Below are positions 49,757 to 57,847 of a DNA stretch of 64,000 bases, in pieces. A model generated the notes under the pieces. The model did no database searches. It was not told the origin of the DNA and saw only the letters and a program-made list of their open reading frames with translations. A program made the position numbers and the translations under genes. The stretch is from Palsa-506 sp963836355. Lineage in GTDB: Bacteria > Actinomycetota > Actinomycetes > Streptosporangiales > Streptosporangiaceae. Position 1 is the first letter of the stretch; every line of letters starts with the position of its first letter. The stretch spans positions 1-64,000 of the forward strand of contig CAWIJO010000014.1 of NCBI GenBank assembly GCA_963836355.1, written 5' to 3'.

Positions 49757-50647
49757 GTGGACATACGTCGGCCGCAGATGAGGAACCTGACGGCTCCCGA
49801 CGAGACCCTCTCCCTTGAGAAGGGGTCGGCGAGCACTGTCAGAGTCGGAGAGCTGGTAGTCGGCCGGCTTGTGCTGGAGCCCGGCTGGCGGTGGTCCAAG
49901 CACGTGCGCCCCATCGCCGGGACCACGAGCTGCCAATTCCATCATGTAGGGCTCACGCTGTCCGGCGCCATGGATGGCCGGATGGATGACGGCACCGAGT
50001 TCGAGGTCAGGCCCGGGGACGTCTTTGATCTCCCACCTGGGCATGACAACTGGGTCATCAGCGACGAGCCGATGGTGTCCGTCATCTGGGGTGGCTGGCG
50101 CGGATGGGGTAAACCGCCGGTCGGCGAGCGGATACTGACGACGATGCTGATGACGGACATCGCCGGATCCACCGATCGCGCCTACGCAGAGGGTGATGCG
50201 GCGTGGGATCAACTACTCGACCGCCATCACGCACTCGTTCGGGAGATCCTCGACCGTTACCGCGGAACCGAGATAGACACTGCCGGCGACGGATTCCTGA
50301 CAATGTTCGACGGCGCTGCACGCGCGGTGCAGGCAGCGCTCGAAATCCGCACCGCGGTCGGCGGCATAGGCCTCGACATCCGGGCCGGCGTCCACACCGG
50401 AGAGGTTGAAGTGGTCCCCGGAGGCATCAGAGGGCTAGCGGTCCACGAGACGGCCCGCATCATGGCGCTCGGGAACGCCGGAGACATCCTGGTGTCGAGC
50501 ACCACGCGAGAACTGTCTGCTGGCTCCGGTTTTAGCTACGATGATCGCGGGATTCATCACCTGAAAGGCATCCCTGCTCCGCGGCGGGTTTTCGTGCTCG
50601 TCGCTGCCCGCAACAGCATTGCGGGCGCGGACGGCCAGCCCCGATGA
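49757..50647 (+). CDS. Cupin-adenylyl cyclase (class III) fusion protein
   Basis: A 296-residue cytosolic protein joining two modules. Residues 20-115 form a cupin (VVGRLVLEPGWRWSKHV, FEVRPGDVFDLPPGHDNWVI). Residues 127-290 form a class III nucleotide cyclase: metal-binding D134 (MLMTDIAGSTD) and D178 (IDTAGDGFL), the GVHTGEVEVV strand, then LAVHETARIMALGNAGDILVSS. The transition-state Arg is R234. The usual substrate Lys is replaced by D174 and the usual Asn by H230, so nucleotide specificity or activity is uncertain. The cupin may sense a small ligand and drive the cyclase. The start is GTG 49757 after GGAAGG. Confidence 0.85.
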   Translation: MDIRRPQMRNLTAPDETLSLEKGSASTVRVGELVVGRLVLEPGWRWSKHVRPIAGTTSCQFHHVGLTLSGAMDGRMDDGTEFEVRPGDVFDLPPGHDNWVISDEPMVSVIWGGWRGWGKPPVGERILTTMLMTDIAGSTDRAYAEGDAAWDQLLDRHHALVREILDRYRGTEIDTAGDGFLTMFDGAARAVQAALEIRTAVGGIGLDIRAGVHTGEVEVVPGGIRGLAVHETARIMALGNAGDILVSSTTRELSAGSGFSYDDRGIHHLKGIPAPRRVFVLVAARNSIAGADGQPR

Positions 50648-50649
50648 TC

Positions 50650-51050
50650 AGCTGTTTCGCAGGGCCCCTGCGGACCATTAGCGAAGCCTGGCCATCGGCG
50701 GCTCGCAGCCGTTGCCCCGCGCCCGTGGACCTTCCAGGTGGGGGCCGTCGTCGCCGCTATGGGACCGCGGCCGCCTGCTCGAAGGTAAGCTCGCCGGCTT
50801 CGGCACCACCATTTCCGCCGCGGCGCACGAGTACTCCGCGAACGCTCTCCGGCAGAAGCCGAGCACCTCATCGCCGATCCGCAGCCCGCGCACTTTCGCA
50901 CCGACCGCCTCCACCACGCCCGCCGCGTCGATCCCGGCCACCCGGGCCTTCGGCCTGGTCACCCCCACGCCCATCAGCCGCGCGACGAGCGGGTCTCCCC
51001 CGCAGGATGTGCCAGCAGTCCGGCGCCGGGAACATTGATGGCTGTCCCCT
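50650..51050 (-). pseudogene. Zinc-independent MDR/quinone-reductase remnant
   Basis: Minus-strand fragments of a medium-chain dehydrogenase/reductase: GGDPLVARLMGVGVTRPKAR, VAGIDAAGVVEAVGAKVRGL and GDEVLGFCRRAFAEYSCAAA. After a frameshift, TFEQAAAVP follows and, after another, IAATTA. The first 50 or so residues and the whole NADPH-binding half are missing. It is a decayed gene. Confidence 0.7.
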
Positions 51051-51123
51051 TGATCGGGATGACAGGAGCGGCAGGGCGAGGCGCGGCGGTGAGCCAGTGC
51101 CAGTACCCCCGGATTCGCCCCTG

Positions 51124-52182
51124 CTAGGAGTAGTCGGCGACAACCCGGCGCGCGGTGCCGTCGACAGTGATTGCGCCGCCGTGCGGGACGATCCATTGCG
51201 GACGCGTGTGGCCGAACGGAATGCCGACGCACACGACAGCTTCAGGGTTGTACCGGCCGGCGAGCTCGACGACGACATCACGCTGCTCAGCACGCAGCCG
51301 GGCACGTTCCTCAGCAGGCGCACGGCGGGTCAAGTCGGACACCGGCGGGCGGGCCACAAGGACCGCATCGACCACCGCGAGGATGCCGCGCTCGCCCAGC
51401 GAGCGGACGATCCATCCAACGTTGCGCGCAGGGAGGAGCTCCTCTGAGGTCTCGATGATGAGCACGCCACCGTCGAGGACGTCCGGATCGAATGGGAATC
51501 GCCCCGCGGTGAGGACCCATTCGATGACCTCAAGGCAACCGCCCCAGCTGCGGCCGGTCACTGAACGTGCCGGGCCATGCCAGCTCCACGGTTCGGCCGG
51601 CTCACGCTCACCGAAGGAGTTCAAAGCGCGCGGGTCGCTCCAGTCCACCCCGATATCTTCCGACTCGCCTGGATCCGTGATCTCAAGCGTCTCACCGGTG
51701 ACAAATGCGGCTTGCAGCGACCTCGCGTGGACGTCATCGACACCAGGCCCCGGGCCGAGGTGCACCTGGGAAGATCCGCCGTAGAAGCTCGCAACGCCAT
51801 TCGCCCACAGCCAGTGATGCAAGTTGGTGTTATCGCTTGTCCCGAGGAAGGGCTTGGGGTCGCGCCGGGCGAGCCCGGCATCCAGGTGCGGGATAACGGT
51901 GATCTGGTCCTCCCCGCCGATGACCGCAAGGATGCCGCGGATCGCCGGATCAGCGAAGGCGGCATTTATGTCGGCAGCACGTGCCAGCGGGCTCGCGCCT
52001 AGCTTGCGCGTCGTCGGGTATTCGACCGGGATAAGGCCGGTCACTTCGGTCAGCCGGCGCATTGCTTGCTCGTGCACCGCAGGAAAGGCGCCGGCCGCTG
52101 CGAAAGACGGTGACAGAATGGCAACATGCTCACCGCGACGCGCCTTGGGAGGGTGGACCAGGTCGTGCGCCATGCGCGTCAT
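51124..52182 (-). CDS. S66-family peptidase (LD-carboxypeptidase / MccF-like)
   Basis: A 352-residue serine peptidase of family S66, which includes cytosolic LD-carboxypeptidase and the microcin C self-immunity protein MccF. The nucleophile is S116 in FLGTSDNTNLHHWLW (family G-x-S-D-x-T). Further conserved parts are IRGILAVIGGEDQ, SWGGCLEVIEWVLTAGR, LIIETSEE with the catalytic Glu, and GIPFGHTRPQWIVPHGG with the His. The EDQ in place of the more common DDS-type loop and the length favour the MccF-like group, which clears peptidyl-nucleotide antibiotics. ATG 52182 is a compromise; 52173 and 52260 are in frame. Confidence 0.88.
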   Translation of the reverse strand: MTRMAHDLVHPPKARRGEHVAILSPSFAAAGAFPAVHEQAMRRLTEVTGLIPVEYPTTRKLGASPLARAADINAAFADPAIRGILAVIGGEDQITVIPHLDAGLARRDPKPFLGTSDNTNLHHWLWANGVASFYGGSSQVHLGPGPGVDDVHARSLQAAFVTGETLEITDPGESEDIGVDWSDPRALNSFGEREPAEPWSWHGPARSVTGRSWGGCLEVIEWVLTAGRFPFDPDVLDGGVLIIETSEELLPARNVGWIVRSLGERGILAVVDAVLVARPPVSDLTRRAPAEERARLRAEQRDVVVELAGRYNPEAVVCVGIPFGHTRPQWIVPHGGAITVDGTARRVVADYS

Positions 52183-52262
52183 CCAAGCACACTGCCAGCC
52201 CGCGCACATCAGGCTTTTCCTGCGTCTTATCACTGAGGTCGTGCTTGAGGTCATGCGCACGC

Positions 52263-52631
52263 CTACCGGTCAGTGCAGGTCCAGCCGAGGTCCAGCCGCA
52301 TCAGCACGCGCGGGAATACCGACCAGGCGGGCAGGTCGTCGACGTGGGGGATCTTGGTAGACCGCGCGAAAGGCAGCTCAGATCGGGGTGCGGCGGCGGC
52401 CCACCCGGCGACCTCGGCATCGGAGCAGGCGAGCACACCTGGAGCGACCTTCCGGCCGCAGAGCATCTTGACGTACTCGCCCCGCGCGCGACCGGTGAGC
52501 TCACGGTTGGTTTTCCAATCCAGCCGGTGGCTAAGGCGCCAACACACCGAGGAATCGGCGTTCTTAGGCCCGAGCATGGTCGCGACGTCATCGAACCGTG
52601 CCATTATGGCGGGCCGAACCACGATACGCAC
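52263..52631 (-). pseudogene. GNAT acetyltransferase, C-terminally truncated
   Basis: A 122-residue frame: FDDVATMLGPKNADSSVCWR, LSHRLDWKTNRELTGRARGE, VLACSDAEVAGWAAAAPRSE and FARSTKIPHVDDLPAWSV. This matches the first half of a known actinobacterial GNAT group, up to the strand before the acetyl-CoA site. After WSV it departs and stops, so the acetyl-CoA-binding half is absent. It is probably a broken gene; a short stand-alone protein is less likely. Confidence 0.65.
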
Positions 52632-52640
52632 CGCGCCGGG

Positions 52641-53108
52641 CTACGCTTGACCATCGCCTCGCGAGCCGCGCAGCGAACCCGGAGGCACACCAGGCGGCTG
52701 GTCGAGCACGGCGAACAGCAGCCCGCCGATCATGGCCATGTTCTTGTGGAACTGGATTCGCTGCTGCTTGCGGGCGGCCGGATCCTCGATCGTCCAGTAC
52801 GCGTGCCCGGCCAGGGTGGTGGGAATCAGCGAGCCGGCCAGGGCGAGGGCGGACAACCGCGGAGCCCGCCCCACCGCCAGGAGCGTGCCGCCCAGCACCT
52901 GCACGGCGGCGTTTGCCCGCACCACCAGCGCGTCGTCGGCAGGAAGCGGAACCATCGTGCGGACGGCGGCCAGTACCGCGGCGGCCTGATCGACACGCGC
53001 GCCCGGCGCCCGCAGCGCGTCAAAGCCGAGCAGGGCATAGGTGGATCCGGTAAGGACGCGGGCGGCAGGGCGCAATGGCGCCAGCATGCGCCGCCGGGTC
53101 GTGGTCAT
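52641..53108 (-). CDS. DoxX-family membrane protein
   Basis: A 155-residue protein with four hydrophobic helices: LTGSTYALLGFDALRAPG, VQVLGGTLLAVGRAPRLS, LALAGSLIPTTLAGHAYWTI and KNMAMIGGLLFAVLDQP. The spacing and the HKNMAMIGGLL motif are those of DoxX/DoxD-like proteins, often tied to redox or thiol stress. The start is at 53108. It is separated by nine bases from the GNAT remnant on the same strand. Confidence 0.85.
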   Translation of the reverse strand: MTTTRRRMLAPLRPAARVLTGSTYALLGFDALRAPGARVDQAAAVLAAVRTMVPLPADDALVVRANAAVQVLGGTLLAVGRAPRLSALALAGSLIPTTLAGHAYWTIEDPAARKQQRIQFHKNMAMIGGLLFAVLDQPPGVPPGSLRGSRGDGQA

Positions 53109-53613
53109 AGCGCCTCGATCTGGGTCCGGGGAATCTCTTCCGCAGGACTGTACGCGCCAGGCTCAAGGCGGCGGCTATGGGCATGGCATCTGCAACCGCC
53201 GCAGGGACCATCGAGATCTGCGTACCCTCACCCGGTGCCAGCATGGTGCCGTCGCCGGCAGTGTTGAACCTCCTGGCCACGTCGCCGAGATCGGCGGCGA
53301 ATTGCGCGTGGACGGCGTCATCGTGGGTGCCTGCCAGCCGGGTGATGGGCCCGTACCCCCACAGCATGGGCGAGCGGACCCCGGCGGCGGCGGCCCGCGC
53401 GATCCGGGTGTGGCCGCGGGCAGGTTGGCGGCCCACCGGGTGTAACGCCAGCCGGGACGCGAGCTCAACCAGGCGGGCGACGTGTCCGGCACCGCCCACC
53501 TTGCTGGAAAATAGGTATCCGTCACCCGCCGCTTAGGGCAGCTGACCGATGGATCGCAAGCGTCTCTGATCGATGCTCAAGTCAGCACCATCAGAGACTG
53601 CGAGGAATCTGGC
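53109..53613. other. Mostly intergenic; inverted repeat before the chimeric GNAT gene
   Basis: A minus-strand frame is open over most of 53110-53499 but has no recognised family or ribosome site, and runs through the DoxX start. GTCTCTGAT (53562-53570) and ATCAGAGAC (53590-53598) form a perfect 9-bp inverted repeat 16 bases before the next gene, a possible operator. Confidence 0.4.
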
Positions 53614-54447
53614 ATGGCGAAGTACATGGACGCGAAGCACGGATCCGCCGGGGTGCCCGAGGACCATCTCGGCGAGGCCCACGAGCGTGACCTGGCGGTT
53701 GAGGAGCGACGTCGTAGATTTCGAGCGCGGTTGCACCGGCAGCGCACCGGCACATCCGGTGCCCGCAGATCGCCGATCCGCTGGCTCCCGGCCTGGTTGC
53801 GGCCTGGCCGCGGTGGCATCGTACGTCTGCCGCGACCCGGGGTCGAGGCCAAGCGCGCCGTGCTACGCGACGGATCAGAAGTGCTGATACGACAGGTCCA
53901 GAGCGCTGACGCCACGCTGCTGGCCGACGGCTTCGCCCGGCTGAGCACGAAGTCCCGCCAGATGCGTTTCCTGACGCCAAAGAAGGACCTGTCCCCTTCG
54001 GAGTTGCGCTACCTCACCGACATCGACCACCACGACCACGAGGCGCTCGGCGCACTGAGTCTCCCCGAAGGCCAGGGCGTAGGAATCGCCCGCTATTTCC
54101 GGAGCGCCGAAGACCCGCAGGCTGCCGATGTCGCCGTCACGATCGTCGACGACTGGCAAGGCCGGGGCCTGGGCACCGAGTTGCTGGCGCAGCTCTCGGA
54201 CCGTGCCCGCCGGGAAGGCATCCGCCGCTTCATCGCATTGGTCGCGGCCGACAACGCGGCTGTCCTCGGGCTCCTGCGCAACGCAAGCGCCGACCTTGTC
54301 CGCCGCGAGTTCGGCACCCTGGAGTACGAGATCCCGCTAGTGCCCGCGGAAGGACACGGCCTTCTTGGCTGGCCCAGCCTAGGAGCCCCGGACGAAGCCG
54401 GAGAAGAGTACGACCAGGCGGCATTCGATCTGGCACCGGCCCCCTGA
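53614..54447 (+). CDS. GNAT acetyltransferase with nickel-binding-protein-like N-terminus
   Basis: A 277-residue protein. Residues 1-31 (MAKYMDAKHGSAGVPEDHLG, EAHERDLAVEE) match the start of the SCO4226/DUF4242 family of small nickel-binding proteins but break off before that fold is complete. A basic linker (to about 80) follows. Then comes a GNAT domain: VLIRQVQSADATLLADGFAR, SRQMRFLTPKKDLSPSELRY, VTIVDDWQGRGLGTELLAQL with the acetyl-CoA loop QGRGLG, and FIALVAADNAAVLGLLRNAS. The GNAT part looks intact. The chimeric start suggests a deletion fused two genes and gave this one a new promoter. The substrate is unknown. Confidence 0.85.
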   Translation: MAKYMDAKHGSAGVPEDHLGEAHERDLAVEERRRRFRARLHRQRTGTSGARRSPIRWLPAWLRPGRGGIVRLPRPGVEAKRAVLRDGSEVLIRQVQSADATLLADGFARLSTKSRQMRFLTPKKDLSPSELRYLTDIDHHDHEALGALSLPEGQGVGIARYFRSAEDPQAADVAVTIVDDWQGRGLGTELLAQLSDRARREGIRRFIALVAADNAAVLGLLRNASADLVRREFGTLEYEIPLVPAEGHGLLGWPSLGAPDEAGEEYDQAAFDLAPAP

Positions 54448-54479
54448 CGTTCCGTCAGTGACCGTGTCTGAGCTTCGCC

Positions 54480-54681
54480 ACCCACCCACGGCTGCGAAAC
54501 CGTAGAAAACCCGTGACTGCCCGGGACCGAAGAAGTCGGACATCTGGATCGTGCGCACCAGCGTATAGTCAGCGGGCATGTTCTTGATCGCGGCCGGATT
54601 ACTGTGACCGGGACCGCTGGCGAACTGATCGTAAGCGGCCTGGATGAAGGGTCCCCAGGTAACCGCTCTCGCCGGATTCAT
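54480..54681 (-). pseudogene. Class 3 lipase-like N-terminal fragment
   Basis: The minus-strand frame AVTWGPFIQAAYDQFASGPG, then MPADYTLVRTIQMSDFFGPG and SRVFYGFAAVGG, resembles the beginning of secreted lipase_3 proteins. It departs before the GxSxG region, and no catalytic part is found. It is a remnant or chance likeness. Confidence 0.45.
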
Positions 54682-54762
54682 GGAGGCTTTTTCATCCTAA
54701 ACTTGGCTGGAAGCCGGTGAACCTGTACGGGATGCGGCGGCCTGGCCTGGGCGGCAGAGACA

Positions 54763-55209
54763 GTGGCCGCCATGGCACTGGCCGTGGCGGCTCTCATTCC
54801 CGGCAGTGCCAGGGCCACGGCGCCGGGCGGCAGCACCGGGACGGAACGGCTGGCAGCCTGGACCGTTGTGAGCCAGCAGGGCGGCAGCGTGAAGGTCATC
54901 CTCCGTGGCTCTCATATACGTGACGTGGCCGGGCTTCAGGACAAGCTCCGCAGCGACGGCATACCGGCGAGGGTCGCCCGCATCGGGTACCTCCGCCCTC
55001 CTTTGACAGTCCCTGGCTGCCATGTATTTGGCGACTGGAGCGTCGAGCCGGGCGGGATCGCCTATACCCTCTGGCACAAGATCTTCTATGGCCCGCACAC
55101 CGGCCAGCAAAGCAACCACGCCTTCTGGGTCTACCGATCGGCTATTCCCCGCGGGCTCGGCGTCTTGGTGGATATTTACTACGACGGCACATACGGGTCT
55201 ACGCGGTGA
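54763..55209 (+). CDS. Secreted hypothetical protein
   Basis: A 148-residue protein with an Ala-rich signal peptide (VAAMALAVAALIPGSARA) and a mature part of unknown family: AWTVVSQQGGSVKVILRGSH, LQDKLRSDGIPARVARIGYL, VEPGGIAYTLWHKIFYGPH, WVYRSAIPRGLGVLVDIYYD. Shifting one base near 55195 would extend it through RVYAVKASPQCTGT to a stop near 55247, a more natural end with a second Cys for pairing. No function is proposed. The start is GTG 54763. Confidence 0.6.
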   Translation: MAAMALAVAALIPGSARATAPGGSTGTERLAAWTVVSQQGGSVKVILRGSHIRDVAGLQDKLRSDGIPARVARIGYLRPPLTVPGCHVFGDWSVEPGGIAYTLWHKIFYGPHTGQQSNHAFWVYRSAIPRGLGVLVDIYYDGTYGSTR

Positions 55210-55249
55210 AGGCCAGCCCGCAGTGCACCGGCACCTGAGCCGGCCCCTT

Positions 55250-55612
55250 GGCGCCGGGGGATTCAGCGGGCATTTGATCCTGGGTGCTTGGGCACGGGTT
55301 GATCCCGGGCCGGGTGTGCCGGCTCGCGGGCAGCACGAGGGATTGGCGCGGCTGTGGCGGGAGATGAAGCCCGGGTCGGGGTACTGCCCGATGGTCACCA
55401 TCACGACAAGCGATCCGCAGGAGACCTACAACTACCGTTCGGGCGTGGGCGCGCAGTGGCCGTTCCCGGCGGATCCGGGCGCGTCGTCCAGTGCGACCTC
55501 GATATCGCCGAGTACACCCGACCCCGCGCACAACCAGATGGTGCCGCACACCATCGTGTGCGAACCGGGACTGATCATCATCTACAAGATCTACAACGGC
55601 TACGGGGCATAA
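55250..55612 (+). CDS. Possible hypothetical protein, weak support
   Basis: An open frame ends EMKPGSGYCPMVTITTSDPQ, ETYNYRSGVGAQWPFPADPG and VCEPGLIIIYKIYNGYGA. The last 90 residues look protein-like (Tyr, Ile, Cys use). The start is unclear, since the frame overlaps the secreted protein in another phase. No family is recognised. Confidence 0.35.
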   Translation, partial: GAGGFSGHLILGAWARVDPGPGVPARGQHEGLARLWREMKPGSGYCPMVTITTSDPQETYNYRSGVGAQWPFPADPGASSSATSISPSTPDPAHNQMVPHTIVCEPGLIIIYKIYNGYGA

Positions 55613-55964
55613 TGGTGTGCATCACACTTGGTGATGGGCGACGGACAGGTGCAGGGCATGGTTGAAGGTGATGTCGGCAGCTTCGACACCCGATATGAGC
55701 GCCTGACCGCGCATTACCGGGACTTGATCGTGCGGGGCAGCCGAAGCTGGATGATCGGTTCCGCCTGCCCGTGAGCTTAGCGAGAAGCATGGCGTTGGCC
55801 GCACCACGTCGGGTCGGCACACGGCCCCGGCCTGGCCCTCCGGGCACCGGTTGTGGTTTCTTATGGGGACCTTCGAATCCGGACGCTCCGCTGCTGACAT
55901 GCCCGAGCCCTCTCGCTTGCGCATCTGCGCAGGTGAGAGGCATCCAAGCAGCCGGGAGGTGCGG
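55613..55964. other. Intergenic, no supported gene
   Basis: Between the weak hypothetical gene and tRNA-Thr. Frames on both strands are short and lack ribosome sites. Confidence 0.4.
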
Positions 55965-56037
55965 AGCCGGTGAGCGGAGTCGAACCGCTGACCTGCCGTT
56001 TACAAGACGGCTGCTCTGCCTGCTGAGCTACACCGGC
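55965..56037 (-). tRNA. tRNA-Thr (anticodon TGT)
   Basis: A full cloverleaf on the minus strand: acceptor GCCGGTG/CACCGGC, D arm with AGCTCAGCAGGCAGAGC, anticodon arm GCCGT-CTTGTAA-ACGGC (anticodon TGT), T arm with GGTTCGACTCC. The discriminator is T and CCA is not encoded. No duplicated fragment was noticed nearby, but the accessory region starts beside it. Confidence 0.96.
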
Positions 56038-56121
56038 GGGAACTTGGTGCATGGTAGCCGACCCTGAGCCCGACGTGCGCCTACATCTTCTGACCTGCGG
56101 ACTTGCGAGTGCAGTGCACCA

Positions 56122-57250
56122 TCAGCGTGTACCACGATCGGGCTCCGGGTGTCCGGCTGACATCGGCCGGAGACGGCTCTTTGCGGCCCGCCGTGCCAAA
56201 GACGTGCCAAAGTTTCGAGCCTGAGGGACTGACATGCGCTCGAAGACTTGCGCTGAGCTCGCCCGATCACCGGCGAGCGCGACCTGGCTCGGCTCTCCCG
56301 GTGCGGGCTCATCCAAGTCAAGGAGGCAAGGGGCCGCTGCGGCTGCGGAAGTTGCCACTGGGTCCGTGTCCCACCGGCTGGTCGTGGCGAGGTGAGCGAG
56401 TCTCTCGGTGTGGCGCTCGTTGCGGAGTGCCCATGCAGTCACATGAGCGGGTGCCGGAAGCAGGTCTCGCTGGTCGTTGTTGCATCTAATGAAGTGATCC
56501 GCCTCGGGCGCCGAGATCTCCACGGCAGTAGAAGCAGCGGTTCCCCTGCAGCGCCGCGATGCCATCACGGAGTGGTTTGGGCGGCATCAGCCGCTCAGAT
56601 CCGAACAGGTGACGGTGAAGGTCCAACTCGGCCTTGGCCACCCCGTTGATCTCAGCAACCATCCTTGTCCAGTGCAGCTCGCCCAGAGGGCGGATGAGCG
56701 GGCTAAGCCGGACAAGCTCATCGCCGGCGCCGGGAAGCAGCCGGACCGCGGGACCCCGGGGCCCGTGGCGGCGCAGTCGTGCCGTGGAGAACGACTCGCG
56801 CGTACCCCACTTCAGCTCGTAAATGAAGGAGAACACTGTCTCGGCAGTACCCACGGCCTGCAGGCGAGGAAGCGGCTGTGCCGCGACTGTGATCTCCACT
56901 TGGTCCAGCATCGACTCGTACTCACGAGGCAGCCGCTGACGTGCAGAATGCAGCGATGTCACCCCGGCGGCTTCGGCGCCATGCCGGAACATGCTCACCG
57001 CGCCCAAGATCGCCGCGCGACCCTGTTTGATATAACGCAACTCGATCGCACCATCGTTGCCGGGCAGCCGGTACGGGATCACCTGGGGCCAGTACAGCGC
57101 AGCAACCTGCTCGGCGATGTCCCGGGTGTACAACAATCCGGGCGCGCGTCCGTTCGCATCACTGCGCCGTGCACACAGGTCCAGCAGCGCCATCAACAGC
57201 GACAACTTATACGTCGCCGTACGGCGGCCAGAGTCGATGACCTCCAGCAA
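56122..57250 (-). pseudogene. HNH endonuclease with deleted catalytic core
   Basis: The main frame (57250 down to 56486) reads LLEVIDSGRRTATYKLSLLM, ALLDLCARRSDANGRAPGLL, DIAEQVAALYWPQVIPYRL, ending ALQGNRCFYCRGDLGARGG, where the CxxC zinc knuckle of an HNH protein begins. A frameshift then leads to EADHFIRCNNDQRDLLPAPA and HVTAWALRNERHTERLAH. In intact relatives about 20 residues (the rest of the HNH core with Asn and the second His) separate DHFI from the RCN segment. They are missing here. The enzyme is thus frameshifted and lacks its metal core. The start appears to be TTG 57250 or lost. Its former role may have been defence. Confidence 0.75.
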
Positions 57251-57361
57251 TCGCTCCGCGAACCCGATGTCTGCTGCGCTTGAGCCGCCAGTGCTGGTGC
57301 CACTATCGAATCATCCCCGCACCGGCCCTACCGCGCTGTTGAAGTGCCATAGCGTCCATGC

Positions 57362-57616
57362 ATGCGCGTCGTCTACAACAAGCTCGTCCGCGACCGGATC
57401 CCGCAGATCATCGAGTCAGACGGCCGCCGGGCCGTCACGCACCTTCTTGATGACGGCAGTTATCGCGCCGCGCTGCTGGCCAAGCTGCTGGAAGAGGCCG
57501 GGGAAGCCAGCGAAGCATCAGCAGAAGCTCTCCCTGGCGAGCTGGCCGACGTGCTGGAGGTGGTCCTGGCCCTGGCTAAGGCCACCCAGACTAGCTGGCA
57601 GGACGAGAGTAACTGA
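57362..57616 (+). CDS. MazG-like NTP pyrophosphohydrolase domain, short
   Basis: An 84-residue protein: MRVVYNKLVRDRIPQIIESD, AALLAKLLEEAGEASEA, LPGELADVLEVVLALAKATQ. YNKLVRDRIP and the ExxE...ExxD metal motif (LLEEAGE and ELADVLE) mark the all-alpha NTP pyrophosphatase superfamily. Relatives run about 20 residues longer and end in a basic GGF segment that is absent here, so the C-terminus is truncated, though the metal site is kept. It is divergent from the HNH remnant; in other genomes such genes often travel with nucleases and toxins. Confidence 0.75.
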   Translation: MRVVYNKLVRDRIPQIIESDGRRAVTHLLDDGSYRAALLAKLLEEAGEASEASAEALPGELADVLEVVLALAKATQTSWQDESN

Positions 57617-57668
57617 ATCCTCGGGCGTCACTCTGTCAACACTAGCGCTCAGACATTCCGCATGGACC

Positions 57669-57696
57669 TTGTCCGATATGTGGCCAATAATATGAT
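57669..57696 (+). promoter_or_regulatory. Candidate promoter of the AT-rich membrane protein gene
   Basis: TTGTCC (57669-57674) and TATGAT (57691-57696) are separated by 16 bases in a distinctly AT-rich stretch. The spacing and -10 box fit a sigma-70-type promoter reading toward the gene at 57848. Confidence 0.5.
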
Positions 57697-57847
57697 ACAG
57701 GCTTTGTTCTCATACAATGCATCGACTGATAAGGTTCTGCGGCTGTAATATTCATTGGAGCCAGGTGCGTGCTTGGGCCCCATGTTGACCCAAGGCCCTG
57801 ATCGAGGTTCCTTGCTCGGGACTCCGGCGCGCATGCTAGTTCAACTC

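Noticed and set aside
55965..56037. tRNA-Thr as a second integration site
   Set aside because: Accessory genes lie beside it, but no duplicated 3' fragment was found within the window.
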